The notes beneath the pieces were generated by a model. It made no database searches and was not told the DNA's origin. It saw nothing but the letters and a program-made list of their open reading frames with translations. Below are positions 1 to 7,870 of a DNA stretch of 34,511 bases, in pieces. The position numbers were made by a program, and so were the translations under genes. Each line of letters starts with the position of its first letter. The first letter of the stretch is position 1. Source of the DNA: JAABSX01 sp964480455 (lineage in GTDB: Bacteria > Bacteroidota > Bacteroidia > Cytophagales > Microscillaceae); assembly GCA_964480455.1 (NCBI GenBank), contig CAYZQI010000035.1:1-34511 (forward strand), written 5' to 3'.

Positions 1-153
1 CATAAAATCAACTCCAAAAGTTCTATTCCAAACATCAAGCAATACTGCGGGCTTTCCATCTATCGGCATTTACCCCAGACGTTTTACCTAAATCAAGTTC
101 CTGACTATTCACGCCTACGTTTTTTTAAAGATTTCAAATTCAAGGCAGAATAA
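1..153 (+). CDS. Possible 3' end of a protein gene cut by the window edge
   Basis: Frame 1 is open from the first base to a TAA at 151-153, giving 50 residues and no start. The translation is rich in aromatic and basic residues and ends in FFKDFKFKAE, which looks like a real C-terminus. It would converge with the minus-strand gene ending at 165. I do not recognise a family. An alternative on the other strand is a short open frame that starts with ATG at about 71 and runs off the left edge (MPIDGKPAVLL...). Only one of the two is likely to be real, and 50 open codons can arise by chance. Confidence 0.4.
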   Translation, partial: HKINSKSSIPNIKQYCGLSIYRHLPQTFYLNQVPDYSRLRFFKDFKFKAE

Positions 154-164
154 CCAAAAATCCA

Positions 165-1871
165 CTAAGGCTTTTTACCCAATATTCTTACTCCACCAAG
201 ATTTCCATTTTTGAAAAGTTGGGCGATGGTTTGGTAAAAATCTCTTCTTTCTTGATAGATTTCATCACCAAATACAAGACGTTGTTGTTTTTCGTCTTTT
301 ACAAAGTCTTCATAGCGTTTTTTAGTCCAAGCCTGCCAAGGTTCATTCATAATTTTAAACCTCAAGTTGCCAAAACCAACAGATTTCAGGTCTTCTCGGT
401 ATGCCTCAAGGCTTGTGAGTGTAATTGCACTCACCTTCTCAGATAGGATTTCTTGCTCTTCTTGGCTGAGTGGACGGCGAATAATGAGGTCTTCTATAAA
501 AAATGAACCATTAGATTTGAGCGACTGATGGCATAGCTGGAGCGCAAGGCGGCGTGTGGGCAAATGTAAAAACACCATCAAAGATACAAAATGGTCAAAA
601 GTAGGTCTTGCTTCATACTGTAAAAAATCAGTGCAATGAAGGTCTATCTTATGGTCTAGCTGTACTCTTTGGTTCAGTTCTTGCGCAAGCGTATGCAAAG
701 GAGCTTGAATTTCTATTCCTCTCACACGGCAGCCACACTCTTGAGCAAGCACACGCGCTGTACCTCCTACACCACTGCCCACATCAAGCACATATTTGTC
801 TTCGTTGAGTGCTAGTATTTTGATAACTTCAAGGCAGGTTTCTACACCTAAGTAGTGGTATTGGTCTAAATGCCCTAAGTCTGTAAGGTCTTTTACAGTA
901 AGTTTTCCTTCTTTTTTTCCGTTGATTTCCAGTGCTTTATAGACACTTTCTACACGCCAATGGTACATCAATGAAGATAGTTCAGTAGAAGTAGGTACGT
1001 CTTCAAGGTCATCAAATAGTTTGTGGCTAGGCAATATTTGTTCAATGATTCGGAGGTCTAGGAGTTGTTTTTGTGTAATTTGGAGGGTATCCTCGGAGAT
1101 TTTGGGCTGACAAAGCCATTTGGTTTGTGCATACCAAGCATTGACATCTTCGGGCTCGAGTTTGTATTTTTTACTGATGTAATTGATGGTTTGTGCCTTA
1201 TCATAAAAATTAAGTGCTTGCTCAGCAATAATATTGAGCAAGGTTTTGATGTGCGCTTTGTGCTGTTCAATTATGCTATTGCGTGCCACAATCACAAAGG
1301 CAGGCCAAGGCGTGATACACTCCCCTACACGCTGCCATTCGCCTGATTTGACAGTGGGTTGTGTGGTATATTTTTCCCACATAAAGGCATCGGCTTCTCC
1401 ACTTTTGAGTGACTTTTTTGCCCCTTCAAAATTACCTACTAACTCAAAATTAATTTTCTCAAAATCCCAGCCCTGTTGCTGTGCATTCACAAAAGCCATC
1501 AGATGCGAGCCAGACTGCAGCCTACTAATGGCAAAAGTACCGTTTTCAAGGTCTGATAGGTTTTTAAAATCACTTTGGGCATGGGTATGTATGCCCCAAA
1601 TAAGCGGACTGAGTACGTAAGTACCTATGATTTTATTGGGGCTTCCCTTCACGATGTCGGCAACTGCTCCTTCGGTAAGCATAATAGCAAGGTCTATTTT
1701 TTCTTCTTTCAAATCTTGGCACATAGCACCTGTACCGCCTGGGTAGTCAGTCCATTTTATTTGAAAAGGGTAGTCTTTGAGCAGATTTTGCTCTTGTGCG
1801 ATGTGCCAAGGGTAGTTAAAGTGTTCTGGAACACCTCCAATACGGAGTGTTATTTTTTGATTGTTTGACAT
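165..1871 (-). CDS. Fusion of a periplasmic-binding-like domain and a SAM-dependent methyltransferase
   Basis: The 568-residue protein has two parts. Residues 1 to about 290 resemble the type 2 substrate-binding fold of NMT1/ABC-transporter binding proteins, in a cytoplasmic form common in Bacteroidota (IGGVPEHFNYPWHIA, DYPGGTGAMC, LTEGAVADI, SPLIWGIH). There is no signal peptide or lipobox, so it is unlikely to be a normal transporter subunit. Residues about 300-568 form a class I methyltransferase: LTDLGHLDQYHYLG precedes the SAM-binding motif VLDVGSGVGGTA (about 360-372), with an acidic residue at the end of strand 2 (GIEIQ). This half resembles the sarcosine/dimethylglycine and phosphoethanolamine methyltransferase type. 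The substrate is unknown; the first half may bind a small molecule that is methylated or that controls the enzyme (inference). Each domain normally occurs alone. The gene stands alone. Confidence 0.85.
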   Translation of the reverse strand: MSNNQKITLRIGGVPEHFNYPWHIAQEQNLLKDYPFQIKWTDYPGGTGAMCQDLKEEKIDLAIMLTEGAVADIVKGSPNKIIGTYVLSPLIWGIHTHAQSDFKNLSDLENGTFAISRLQSGSHLMAFVNAQQQGWDFEKINFELVGNFEGAKKSLKSGEADAFMWEKYTTQPTVKSGEWQRVGECITPWPAFVIVARNSIIEQHKAHIKTLLNIIAEQALNFYDKAQTINYISKKYKLEPEDVNAWYAQTKWLCQPKISEDTLQITQKQLLDLRIIEQILPSHKLFDDLEDVPTSTELSSLMYHWRVESVYKALEINGKKEGKLTVKDLTDLGHLDQYHYLGVETCLEVIKILALNEDKYVLDVGSGVGGTARVLAQECGCRVRGIEIQAPLHTLAQELNQRVQLDHKIDLHCTDFLQYEARPTFDHFVSLMVFLHLPTRRLALQLCHQSLKSNGSFFIEDLIIRRPLSQEEQEILSEKVSAITLTSLEAYREDLKSVGFGNLRFKIMNEPWQAWTKKRYEDFVKDEKQQRLVFGDEIYQERRDFYQTIAQLFKNGNLGGVRILGKKP

Positions 1872-1891
1872 GGGTTTGTTTTTGGGCTAAT

Positions 1892-1899
1892 CAAAATTA
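1892..1899 (-). promoter_or_regulatory. Possible -7 box for the binding-domain/methyltransferase gene
   Basis: The minus strand reads TAATTTTG, matching the Bacteroidota -7 consensus TAnnTTTG, about 20 bases upstream of the start codon at 1871. No clear TTTG -33 partner is visible at the expected spacing. Confidence 0.3.
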
Positions 1900-2039
1900 G
1901 TTGAAGGTAAAATTAACACATAAAACATGAACCTAAAATTATTTCTGTACTGATTTTAAGAAAGTATCTAAATAATTTTTAAGAAACATTTTTTATCTAA
2001 CAATAAACCCCTCAGCAAGCATAAATCTCAAAATTCTTG

Positions 2040-2047
2040 TATTTTTG
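2040..2047 (+). promoter_or_regulatory. Possible -7 box for the gene at 2097
   Basis: TATTTTTG matches TAnnTTTG, 49 bases upstream of the ATG at 2097. A -33 TTTG is not evident. Confidence 0.35.
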
Positions 2048-2096
2048 CACATTAATATATGAATCTATCAATTAGAGTATCTTCTACAAAAAGAAT

Positions 2097-3191
2097 ATGG
2101 AGCATAGGGTTTACGCAAAAAAAGGTCTAAAACCTGTAGGTTTTTTACAAAAAATGATGGGTATTAAGCTAAAAGAAAATGCCTTGATAGAGGTCAATAA
2201 TCTATTAGCAGAAAAAGAACTACAGCACACCACCGTAGAAGAAATACACCAAATAGCAGAAAAATACGGCATAGACTTTATGGCTGATTTCCAACTGGAA
2301 ATGATAGCATTTTATCAGGACTACCTCAGCACTTGCCTAGAAGATAAATTTATCTCTGAAGACGAACTAAATGACTTAAAACACCTTAAATATCTACTTG
2401 GGCTTAATGACAAAAAGGTCAATGAAATCCACCATCATCTGGCAGGTGAAATTTATAAAAAAGAGGTAGAGAAGGTAATTCAAGATGGTGAATTAGATGA
2501 ACAAGAACGGATTTTTATTGAAAAGCTCCAAAATGACCTTAAACTACCTCAGGAGCTTGCCAATAACATCTACCAAAAAAGTGGGCAAGAACTTATCAAA
2601 AGCCTCATGGACAGTGCCATTGCTGATGCACAGCTTAACCCTATGGAGGAAAAAGAACTTTACGCCATTGCCAAAAACCTCAATGCAGAACTAAAATTTG
2701 ATGAGGCTACTCGCTCAGATTTAGAAAAATATAAACTCTACTGGCAAATAGAAAATGATGAAATGCCTGAGTTAGTAGTAGATATTAATATCCCTCGAAG
2801 CGAAAAATGCTATTTTGCAGCACACAATACGATTTGGTATGAGCGAAACATTATGGCAGAACAGAAAGTCTATAATGCCTCTACGCTTCGACTCAAAATA
2901 GCTAAAGGACTTTATTGGCGCAATGCAGTTGATGCCGAAAAAAACCTGACAACCCAAGAATGGCAGCTTTTTGATACAGGAACACTTTACCTTACCAATA
3001 AACGTATATTTTTTAGGGGCGAAAAAAGCGATAAAATTATATTGCTAAACCGCATCTTAGATTTTACGGTGTTTACCAATGGGCTTGAAATTGAGAAAGA
3101 CCGTGATAAAAACCCATTTTTTGTGCTCAAAAATAGCAGTGATATTTTTGCTATGCTCTTAGGAAAGGCTATTAGCCAACTCCGTAATTGA
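2097..3191 (+). CDS. Uncharacterised helical protein with TerB-like repeats and a C-terminal PH-like domain
   Basis: The 364-residue protein is cytoplasmic, with no signal peptide or membrane segment. Residues about 60-215 are alpha-helical and contain repeated acidic stretches such as LEDKFISEDELNDLK, IQDGELDEQERIF and AQLNPMEEKELYAIA. These look like successive TerB-like (tellurite-resistance-like) or EF-hand-like helical units. Residues about 285-360 contain GTLYLTNKRIFFRG followed by strands and a final helix, the pattern of bacterial PH/GRAM-like domains. Such proteins are often described as membrane- or stress-associated adaptors, but no function is known to me here. The ATG at 2097 is the first in the frame, with an A-rich stretch before it. 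Confidence 0.75.
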   Translation: MEHRVYAKKGLKPVGFLQKMMGIKLKENALIEVNNLLAEKELQHTTVEEIHQIAEKYGIDFMADFQLEMIAFYQDYLSTCLEDKFISEDELNDLKHLKYLLGLNDKKVNEIHHHLAGEIYKKEVEKVIQDGELDEQERIFIEKLQNDLKLPQELANNIYQKSGQELIKSLMDSAIADAQLNPMEEKELYAIAKNLNAELKFDEATRSDLEKYKLYWQIENDEMPELVVDINIPRSEKCYFAAHNTIWYERNIMAEQKVYNASTLRLKIAKGLYWRNAVDAEKNLTTQEWQLFDTGTLYLTNKRIFFRGEKSDKIILLNRILDFTVFTNGLEIEKDRDKNPFFVLKNSSDIFAMLLGKAISQLRN

Positions 3192-3291
3192 TAATGCTAA
3201 AAAAGAACTTTTTTTGAAACTTAAATCGTTGATTACTTATCAATTGGCTAAACTTAGCCAAGCCATTGATGTTTATGAGGGGCAAAATCAG

Positions 3292-3299
3292 TAGTTTTG
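3292..3299 (+). promoter_or_regulatory. Possible -7 box for the DksA-like gene
   Basis: TAGTTTTG matches TAnnTTTG, 64 bases upstream of the ATG at 3364, in the 172-base gap after the previous gene. The -33 region has only an ATTG at 3265-3268. Confidence 0.35.
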
Positions 3300-3363
3300 C
3301 CCAAAAGATTATCGAAATCAATTTACCAATTATACATTTTAAATCAAATACACGCCACAGCTT

Positions 3364-3747
3364 ATGAACAACGAAGAAAAACAAAGATACTCCGCAGAAG
3401 AGTTAAAAGAGTTTGAAGACATCATCAACCAAAAGCTAGAAGAAGCACGCAACGAACTTACCTACATCAAAGGAAGACTCAGTCGCAAGCACGACCAAGG
3501 GGTAGAGGGAACTATCGGTGGGGCTAAATTGATGGAAGATAGCGCAGATGCAAGCGAAAAGGAAAATATGAACCAACTTGCTGCACGCCTCCAAAAGTTT
3601 ATTCAACAACTAGAAATGGCCATCGTCAGAATCAAAAATGGCACGTATGGCATCTGTGTCGACACAGGTAAACTCATTCCCAAAGACCGACTCCGTGCCG
3701 TACCCCATACACGACACTCTATTGAGGCAAAATTGGCGAAGCAGTAA
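3364..3747 (+). CDS. TraR/DksA-family regulator with a degenerate zinc finger
   Basis: The 127-residue protein has a long N-terminal coiled coil (residues about 8-92, rich in Glu, Lys and Gln) followed by the DksA C-terminal signature YGICVDTGKLIPKDRLRAVP. DksA-type proteins bind RNA polymerase in its secondary channel and adjust transcription during starvation. Only one (Cys98) of the four zinc-binding cysteines remains; the other positions are Thr, His and Ser-like residues. This loss is typical of the Bacteroidota branch of the family, which presumably folds without zinc. It is preceded by a TAnnTTTG box and appears monocistronic. The family call is firm; the exact role is inferred. Confidence 0.9.
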   Translation: MNNEEKQRYSAEELKEFEDIINQKLEEARNELTYIKGRLSRKHDQGVEGTIGGAKLMEDSADASEKENMNQLAARLQKFIQQLEMAIVRIKNGTYGICVDTGKLIPKDRLRAVPHTRHSIEAKLAKQ

Positions 3748-3797
3748 ATTGTTTGTGTAAGGTTTTTTTGTGTTGTTGTTATACTTAATTTTAGGAA

Positions 3798-4226
3798 ATG
3801 CTAACTTCAGTTAATGAATCTTGGAATTGGATGGGCGTAAGAGCTACCGAGATTATCAAAATAAATGATTTTGGTAATGTGATTTTTAAATCTACTAAGA
3901 ATGAGTATTGGAGAATTTGTCCAGAGGAATTGTATTGTGAAAAAATAGCTGACTGTCAATCAGATTATGAAAACCTAGTATGCGATTTGGAATTTTCTGA
4001 AGACTGGGAAATGACTAATTTAGTACACATTGCCAAAGAAGCAGTTGGAGAATTGAATGATGGAGAAAAATACTGTTTAAAAATTCCTAGTGTTTTTGGA
4101 GGAGAATATAAATTAGAAAATATCGGTAAAGTTTCACAAATTGAGCAAATTAAAATTTCGGGCGACTTAGCAAAACAAATAAAAGATTTACCTGATGGTA
4201 CTAAATTTCAATTTACTGTAAAATGA
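3798..4226 (+). CDS. Tdi1-type (DUF1851) immunity-like protein
   Basis: The 142-residue protein matches the pattern of the T6SS immunity protein Tdi1 C-terminal family (DUF1851). Recognisable parts are the N-terminal SWNWMGVRATEII, EYWRICPEELYC, then KYCLKIPSVFGGEY and the end SGDLAKQIKDLPDGTKF. In the characterised member this family neutralises an effector toxin in the cytoplasm. No toxin gene or secretion gene is next to it, so here it is an orphan. The ATG at 3798 follows TTAGGA, one of the few Shine-Dalgarno-like sequences in the window. The next gene is an Rpn-type nuclease 174 bases downstream; a link between the two is speculation. Confidence 0.8.
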   Translation: MLTSVNESWNWMGVRATEIIKINDFGNVIFKSTKNEYWRICPEELYCEKIADCQSDYENLVCDLEFSEDWEMTNLVHIAKEAVGELNDGEKYCLKIPSVFGGEYKLENIGKVSQIEQIKISGDLAKQIKDLPDGTKFQFTVK

Positions 4227-4400
4227 GTGTATGAAAACTAATTTAAACTTTGCTTCAATTCGTGTAAAGCAAATCAATACGCAACGTTAGATTATATTTT
4301 ACATCTCCACTAATGAGTCTTAACTTCCGAAATGGCAAAATAAATACTCATAAACAGCCTAAAAATTCGTCATTTTACAACAGAATAAAACGAAATATCA

Positions 4401-5246
4401 ATGGCAAAGTATATCAATCCTTATACAGATTTTGGTTTCAAAAAACTTTTTGGCGAAGAAGCTAATAAAGACCTTTTGATTGATTTCTTGAACCAACTTT
4501 TGCCTGCACATCACCAAATTGCAGATTTGAATTTCCGCAACGTAGAAAATTTGGCAGATTTGTCAGCTGAAAGAAAGGCTATTTTCGATATTCATTGCAA
4601 GGCTCTTTCAGGTGAACGATTTATCGTAGAAATGCAAAAGGCAAAGGTAAAATACTTCAAAGATAGGAGTTTATTTTACGTAACTTTTCCAATCAGAGAC
4701 CAAGCCCAACAAGGCGAATGGAGTTTTAAGTTAGAACCTATTTACTTCGTGGCTGTTCTTGACTTTGAGTATGACGAAGCAGAGGAAAGGCGTAAGTTTA
4801 GGCGAGATGTGGCTTTGAAAGACCAAGACGGAGATTTGTTTTTTGACAAACTACACTTTAAGTTTTTGCAAATGCCTTTGTTTCGTTTACAAGAACACGA
4901 ACTCAAAACCAAATTTGATAAGTGGTGCTACTTTCTGAAAAACTTAGAAAACTTTGACCATATTCCTGCTATTCTGAATGAGCCGATTTTTCAAAAAGCC
5001 TTCGGTACTGCAGAGATAGCAGGTTTAAGTGCTGAGCAAAGAGCCATTTATGAAGAAAACCTCATTCAGTATTGGGGTATGAAAAGTGCCATTGAAACCG
5101 CAATGGAAACGGCAGTTGAGGAAAATAAGATTGAGATTGCTAAAAATGCTATTTTGGAAGGTTTAGACAATCAAATGATAGTCCGTCTAACTGGTTTGGC
5201 TGTTGAACAAGTTGAAAAATTACGTAACCAAACAGAGAAAAACTGA
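4401..5246 (+). CDS. Rpn-family PD-(D/E)XK nuclease
   Basis: The 281-residue protein starts YINPYTDFGFKKLFGEE, the usual opening of the Rpn / PD-(D/E)XK nuclease family transposase group. Catalytic candidates are Asp63 (IFDIHC) and Glu77 with Gln79 (FIVEMQKAK), followed by YFKDRSLFYVTFPI. The C-terminal third is helical and ends in AILEGLDNQMIVRLTGLAVEQVEKLR, a helix-turn-helix-like tail common in these proteins. E. coli RpnA-type relatives are DNA endonucleases that promote RecA-independent recombination. The gene has no partner transposase and no flanking inverted repeats. A 101-bp repeat begins three bases after its stop codon. Confidence 0.9.
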   Translation: MAKYINPYTDFGFKKLFGEEANKDLLIDFLNQLLPAHHQIADLNFRNVENLADLSAERKAIFDIHCKALSGERFIVEMQKAKVKYFKDRSLFYVTFPIRDQAQQGEWSFKLEPIYFVAVLDFEYDEAEERRKFRRDVALKDQDGDLFFDKLHFKFLQMPLFRLQEHELKTKFDKWCYFLKNLENFDHIPAILNEPIFQKAFGTAEIAGLSAEQRAIYEENLIQYWGMKSAIETAMETAVEENKIEIAKNAILEGLDNQMIVRLTGLAVEQVEKLRNQTEKN

Positions 5247-5248
5247 TA

Positions 5249-5349
5249 AGTAAAGAGTAAAAAATATCTTTTACATTTTTGTTACCTAAGTTATTGATAA
5301 TGAATGTATTAAAAACTTACATTTCACAACTTATAACTCACATCTTACT
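5249..5349 (+). repeat. Repeat A, copy 1
   Basis: This 101-base non-coding stretch matches the reverse complement of 9287-9387 at about 94 % by eye (six differences, no gaps). It starts AGTAAAGAG and ends CATCTTACT. Both ends begin AGTAA when read inwards, so there may be a very short terminal inverted repeat. It begins directly after the Rpn stop codon. Confidence 0.85.
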
Positions 5350-5602
5350 AACGACATTATGTTCGCGAAAAGGCGAGCTAATGTGCTAATTTAGGCTTTT
5401 GTACTCTCTGTAAATTTTGTGCGTAGGAAAAGGCAAGTGCTACTAAGCCCGTACTGCACAAAGGCTTTCTCGTTGATGGACTAGGAGATACCACAAACTC
5501 CCCATCTTTGCTAAGCCCAAACCATTGTACCTTGCCTCAAAAAACAAAAGTAACAAGTAGCACAAAGCTGAAAAAATTTATTTCTTACTAAAACAAAAAA
5601 CC
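5350..5602. other. Non-coding gap before scpB
   Basis: There is no convincing gene here. One plus-strand frame is open from about 5420 to 5590 and could encode PVLHKGFLVDGLGDTTN and so on, but it has no ATG and no recognisable domain. It may be a decayed gene or a repeated intergenic element. Confidence 0.4.
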
Positions 5603-6151
5603 TTGAACTTTTTAGAAAACCATATAGAAGCATTGATATTCTGCGCCAGTGAGCCTATTTCTATCACTGAAATAAATGCTTGCCTAGAAGAACTACTCAA
5701 CAACGAAGTACCAAAAGAAGATGTTGAAAATACGCTTCAAAGACTCGTCTGGAAATATACTGACGAGCAATTTGCCTTCCATATTGTTGAGATTGCGGGA
5801 GGGTATCAGTTTCTTACCAAGCCCGAGTATCACGAAGGCATAAGCCTACTTTTGAAACAAAAGTCTAAAAAGAAACTTACCAAAGCTACCCTCGAGACGC
5901 TTGCCATCATTGCTTACCGACAGCCCATTACACGCACAGACATTGAAAATATCAGAGGCGTTTCCTCTGACTATGCCGTGCAGCGGCTGCTAGAAAAAGA
6001 ACTTATCACCATCAAAGGAAAAGAAGATAGCCCTGGCAAACCCATTCTGTATGGTACAAGTCGTAAATTTATGGAACACTTTGGGCTGAATAGCCTAGAG
6101 GATTTACCCAAATTACAAGATTTTGCACAAAAAGAAGAAGATAATCAATAA
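5603..6151 (+). CDS. scpB: Segregation and condensation protein B
   Basis: The 182-residue protein has the two winged-helix domains of ScpB, a regulatory subunit of the SMC-ScpAB condensin that compacts and separates chromosomes. Visible signatures are LENHIEALIFCASEPIS at the start and KATLETLAIIAYRQPITR, followed by RGVSSDYAVQRLLEKELI and KGKEDSPGKPILYGTS. The start is a TTG: the frame has a stop at 5558-5560 and no ATG or GTG before the conserved N-terminus. No scpA is present in the window. aroB follows after 31 bases, so the two are probably co-transcribed. Confidence 0.95.
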   Translation: MNFLENHIEALIFCASEPISITEINACLEELLNNEVPKEDVENTLQRLVWKYTDEQFAFHIVEIAGGYQFLTKPEYHEGISLLLKQKSKKKLTKATLETLAIIAYRQPITRTDIENIRGVSSDYAVQRLLEKELITIKGKEDSPGKPILYGTSRKFMEHFGLNSLEDLPKLQDFAQKEEDNQ

Positions 6152-6182
6152 CATCTATTCACCCACAAATAAGCATTGAACA

Positions 6183-7277
6183 TTGAAAACTATTCATTTG
6201 CCTTCTTATCTCATCATTGAAAGTCCATTGATTACACTCAATCAATACCTGATTGAAAAAAACTATTCTCAAATATGGATATTGACTGATGAAAATACGC
6301 AGCAAAATTGCTTGCCCCTGCTCGAGGAAGCACTCACCCTGCCCTATCAGCACATAGCAATTCACTCGGGCGAAATACATAAAAACCTTGCTACCTGCCA
6401 GCACATCTGGCAAGCACTCACCCAAGCCGAAACCGACCGCAAGGCAGTTTTGCTGAACCTTGGCGGAGGGGTCATAGGAGATATGGGTGGATTTTGTGCA
6501 GCTACTTACAAACGTGGGATTGACTTTATCCAAATTCCTACTACACTCCTATCGCAGGTTGATGCCAGTGTGGGGGGAAAGCTAGGCATTGATTTTCAGG
6601 GATTTAAAAATCATATTGGCGTTTTTTGTGAGCCTACCAAGGTAGTGATTGAACCATTGTTCTTACAAACACTGCCTTTTGAAGAATTGCGCTCAGGCTT
6701 TGCCGAAGTAGTTAAGCACAGCCTCATTGCTGATGCTGCACAATGGAATTTGCTACAAAAAGATTGGGGAACAGTACAATGGGAAAACTTGACCGTGAAT
6801 GCCCACAATCTGAAGGCGTGGCACGATTTGATTGTTCATTCTATTGCCATCAAAGCAAAAGTAGTGGCAGAAGACCCTACCGAAAAAGGGCTAAGAAAAA
6901 TTCTTAATTTTGGGCATACCATCGGGCATGCCGTAGAAAGCTATCTGCTTGAGCAGCAAGCAAGAAGATGCCTACACGGAGAGGCGATTGCCCTCGGAAT
7001 GATTTGTGAAAGCTATCTGGCTAGACAAAGAGGGTACTTGTCTAATGACGATTCAGAAAATATTACGTTTTATCTCAAGAGCATCTACCCACGCATAGAT
7101 TTGCAAGCAAAAGAGTTTGAAGAGATTGCTCGCCTTGCCCGGCAAGACAAAAAAAACTCAGAGGGTAGAATCCAAGCAAGTTTGTTAGCCAAGATAGGCA
7201 AAGCAAATTTTGACCAAATCTTGACAGCGGAAGATATCTATGAGAGCTTGGTGTCTTATCAAAAAATATATCAGTAA
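6183..7277 (+). CDS. aroB: 3-dehydroquinate synthase
   Basis: The 364-residue protein is AroB, which turns DAHP into 3-dehydroquinate in the second step of the shikimate pathway, using NAD+ and a divalent metal. Signatures are GGGVIGDMGGFCAATYKRG with IPTTLLSQVDASVGGK (NAD and phosphate binding), NHIGVF, FAEVVKHSLI, and the metal ligands in LNFGHTIGHAVES and HGEAIALGM. The length is normal for the family. The start is TTG: an in-frame TGA lies at 6177-6179, so no earlier start is possible. It lies 31 bases after scpB. Other aromatic-pathway genes are absent from the window. Confidence 0.96.
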   Translation: MKTIHLPSYLIIESPLITLNQYLIEKNYSQIWILTDENTQQNCLPLLEEALTLPYQHIAIHSGEIHKNLATCQHIWQALTQAETDRKAVLLNLGGGVIGDMGGFCAATYKRGIDFIQIPTTLLSQVDASVGGKLGIDFQGFKNHIGVFCEPTKVVIEPLFLQTLPFEELRSGFAEVVKHSLIADAAQWNLLQKDWGTVQWENLTVNAHNLKAWHDLIVHSIAIKAKVVAEDPTEKGLRKILNFGHTIGHAVESYLLEQQARRCLHGEAIALGMICESYLARQRGYLSNDDSENITFYLKSIYPRIDLQAKEFEEIARLARQDKKNSEGRIQASLLAKIGKANFDQILTAEDIYESLVSYQKIYQ

Positions 7278-7655
7278 GGCTTCAAAAATAAAGTAATCTT
7301 TGAGTTTTAGTCGTTTTAAGCTGTTGGTTATCAATTAATTAAAATTTTAAGCTGTCATTCTGGAGAAATCTGAAGGTTTGTCTAAAGGCTACACAGTACA
7401 GCAGATTTTTACAGTGTTCAAAAAAGCCTTGTAAAGGCGTTCTGTATATGGCATTACAAAACATTAGGGTCATTAGCACCAACGGGGTGCACTCTTATTC
7501 GTTTTTTTTGAAATTTAGACATAACAGTCCTTGCTTCCACCTCAATTGGAAAGGAGAAAACGGCAAAAAAACCATACATACTTGCTTAAAGGTTAGACTA
7601 CTTAACAACCTATCTCTTACTTAGTGTATGCAGTCTGAGAAGAACTCATTACTAA
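7278..7655. other. Non-coding gap after aroB
   Basis: No gene is visible. The gap contains a small hairpin GCACC-AACG-GGGTGC near 7480 and a stretch starting CTGTCATTCTGGAG that resembles decayed intergenic repeats. It leads into the inverted-repeat element at 7656. Confidence 0.45.
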
Positions 7656-7869
7656 GGGTGCAAGTCACATTGACTTCCTTATGCCCTCTCTTGAGGAGCT
7701 ACGATTAGGATACACTTTTTTTAAAAGATTGATTACCAGCAAGTTGCATTTCAAAATAAAATTTTAACCTATTGATAATCAGTTATTTACGGGATAAGTG
7801 TCCTAATCGTAGCTCTTGAGGAGAGGGAAGGGGTGAGGTGGCTAAAAAGGGAGAATTTGACTTGCACCC
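7656..7869 (+). mobile_element. MITE 1, copy 1 (214 bp, non-autonomous)
   Basis: The element starts GGGTGCAAGTCA and ends TGACTTGCACCC, a perfect 12-bp terminal inverted repeat. Further in, a second pair of arms (CTACGATTAGGA and TCCTAATCGTAG) makes most of the element self-complementary. A second copy of the same 214-bp length, about 92 % identical by eye, is at 26158-26371. The flanks are ATTACTAA (7648-7655) and ATTACGAA (7870-7877), a probable 8-bp target duplication with one mismatch. It has no coding capacity. The right flank contains the stop codon of the next gene (minus strand). Confidence 0.85.
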
Positions 7870-7870
7870 A

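Noticed and set aside
1..71. Minus-strand frame starting near 71 (MPIDGKPAVLLDVWNRT)
   Set aside because: Only 23 codons lie in the window, and it competes with the plus-strand open end. I kept the plus-strand reading as the slightly better option.
4401..5246. Calling the Rpn-type gene a complete transposon
   Set aside because: Proteins of this family are nucleases with transposase-like names, but no terminal inverted repeats or target duplications were found around this gene.
5420..5590. Open frame in the gap before scpB (KGFLVDGLGDTTN...)
   Set aside because: It has no start codon and no family was recognised. It may be a decayed gene or repeat, so it is mentioned only in the gap description.
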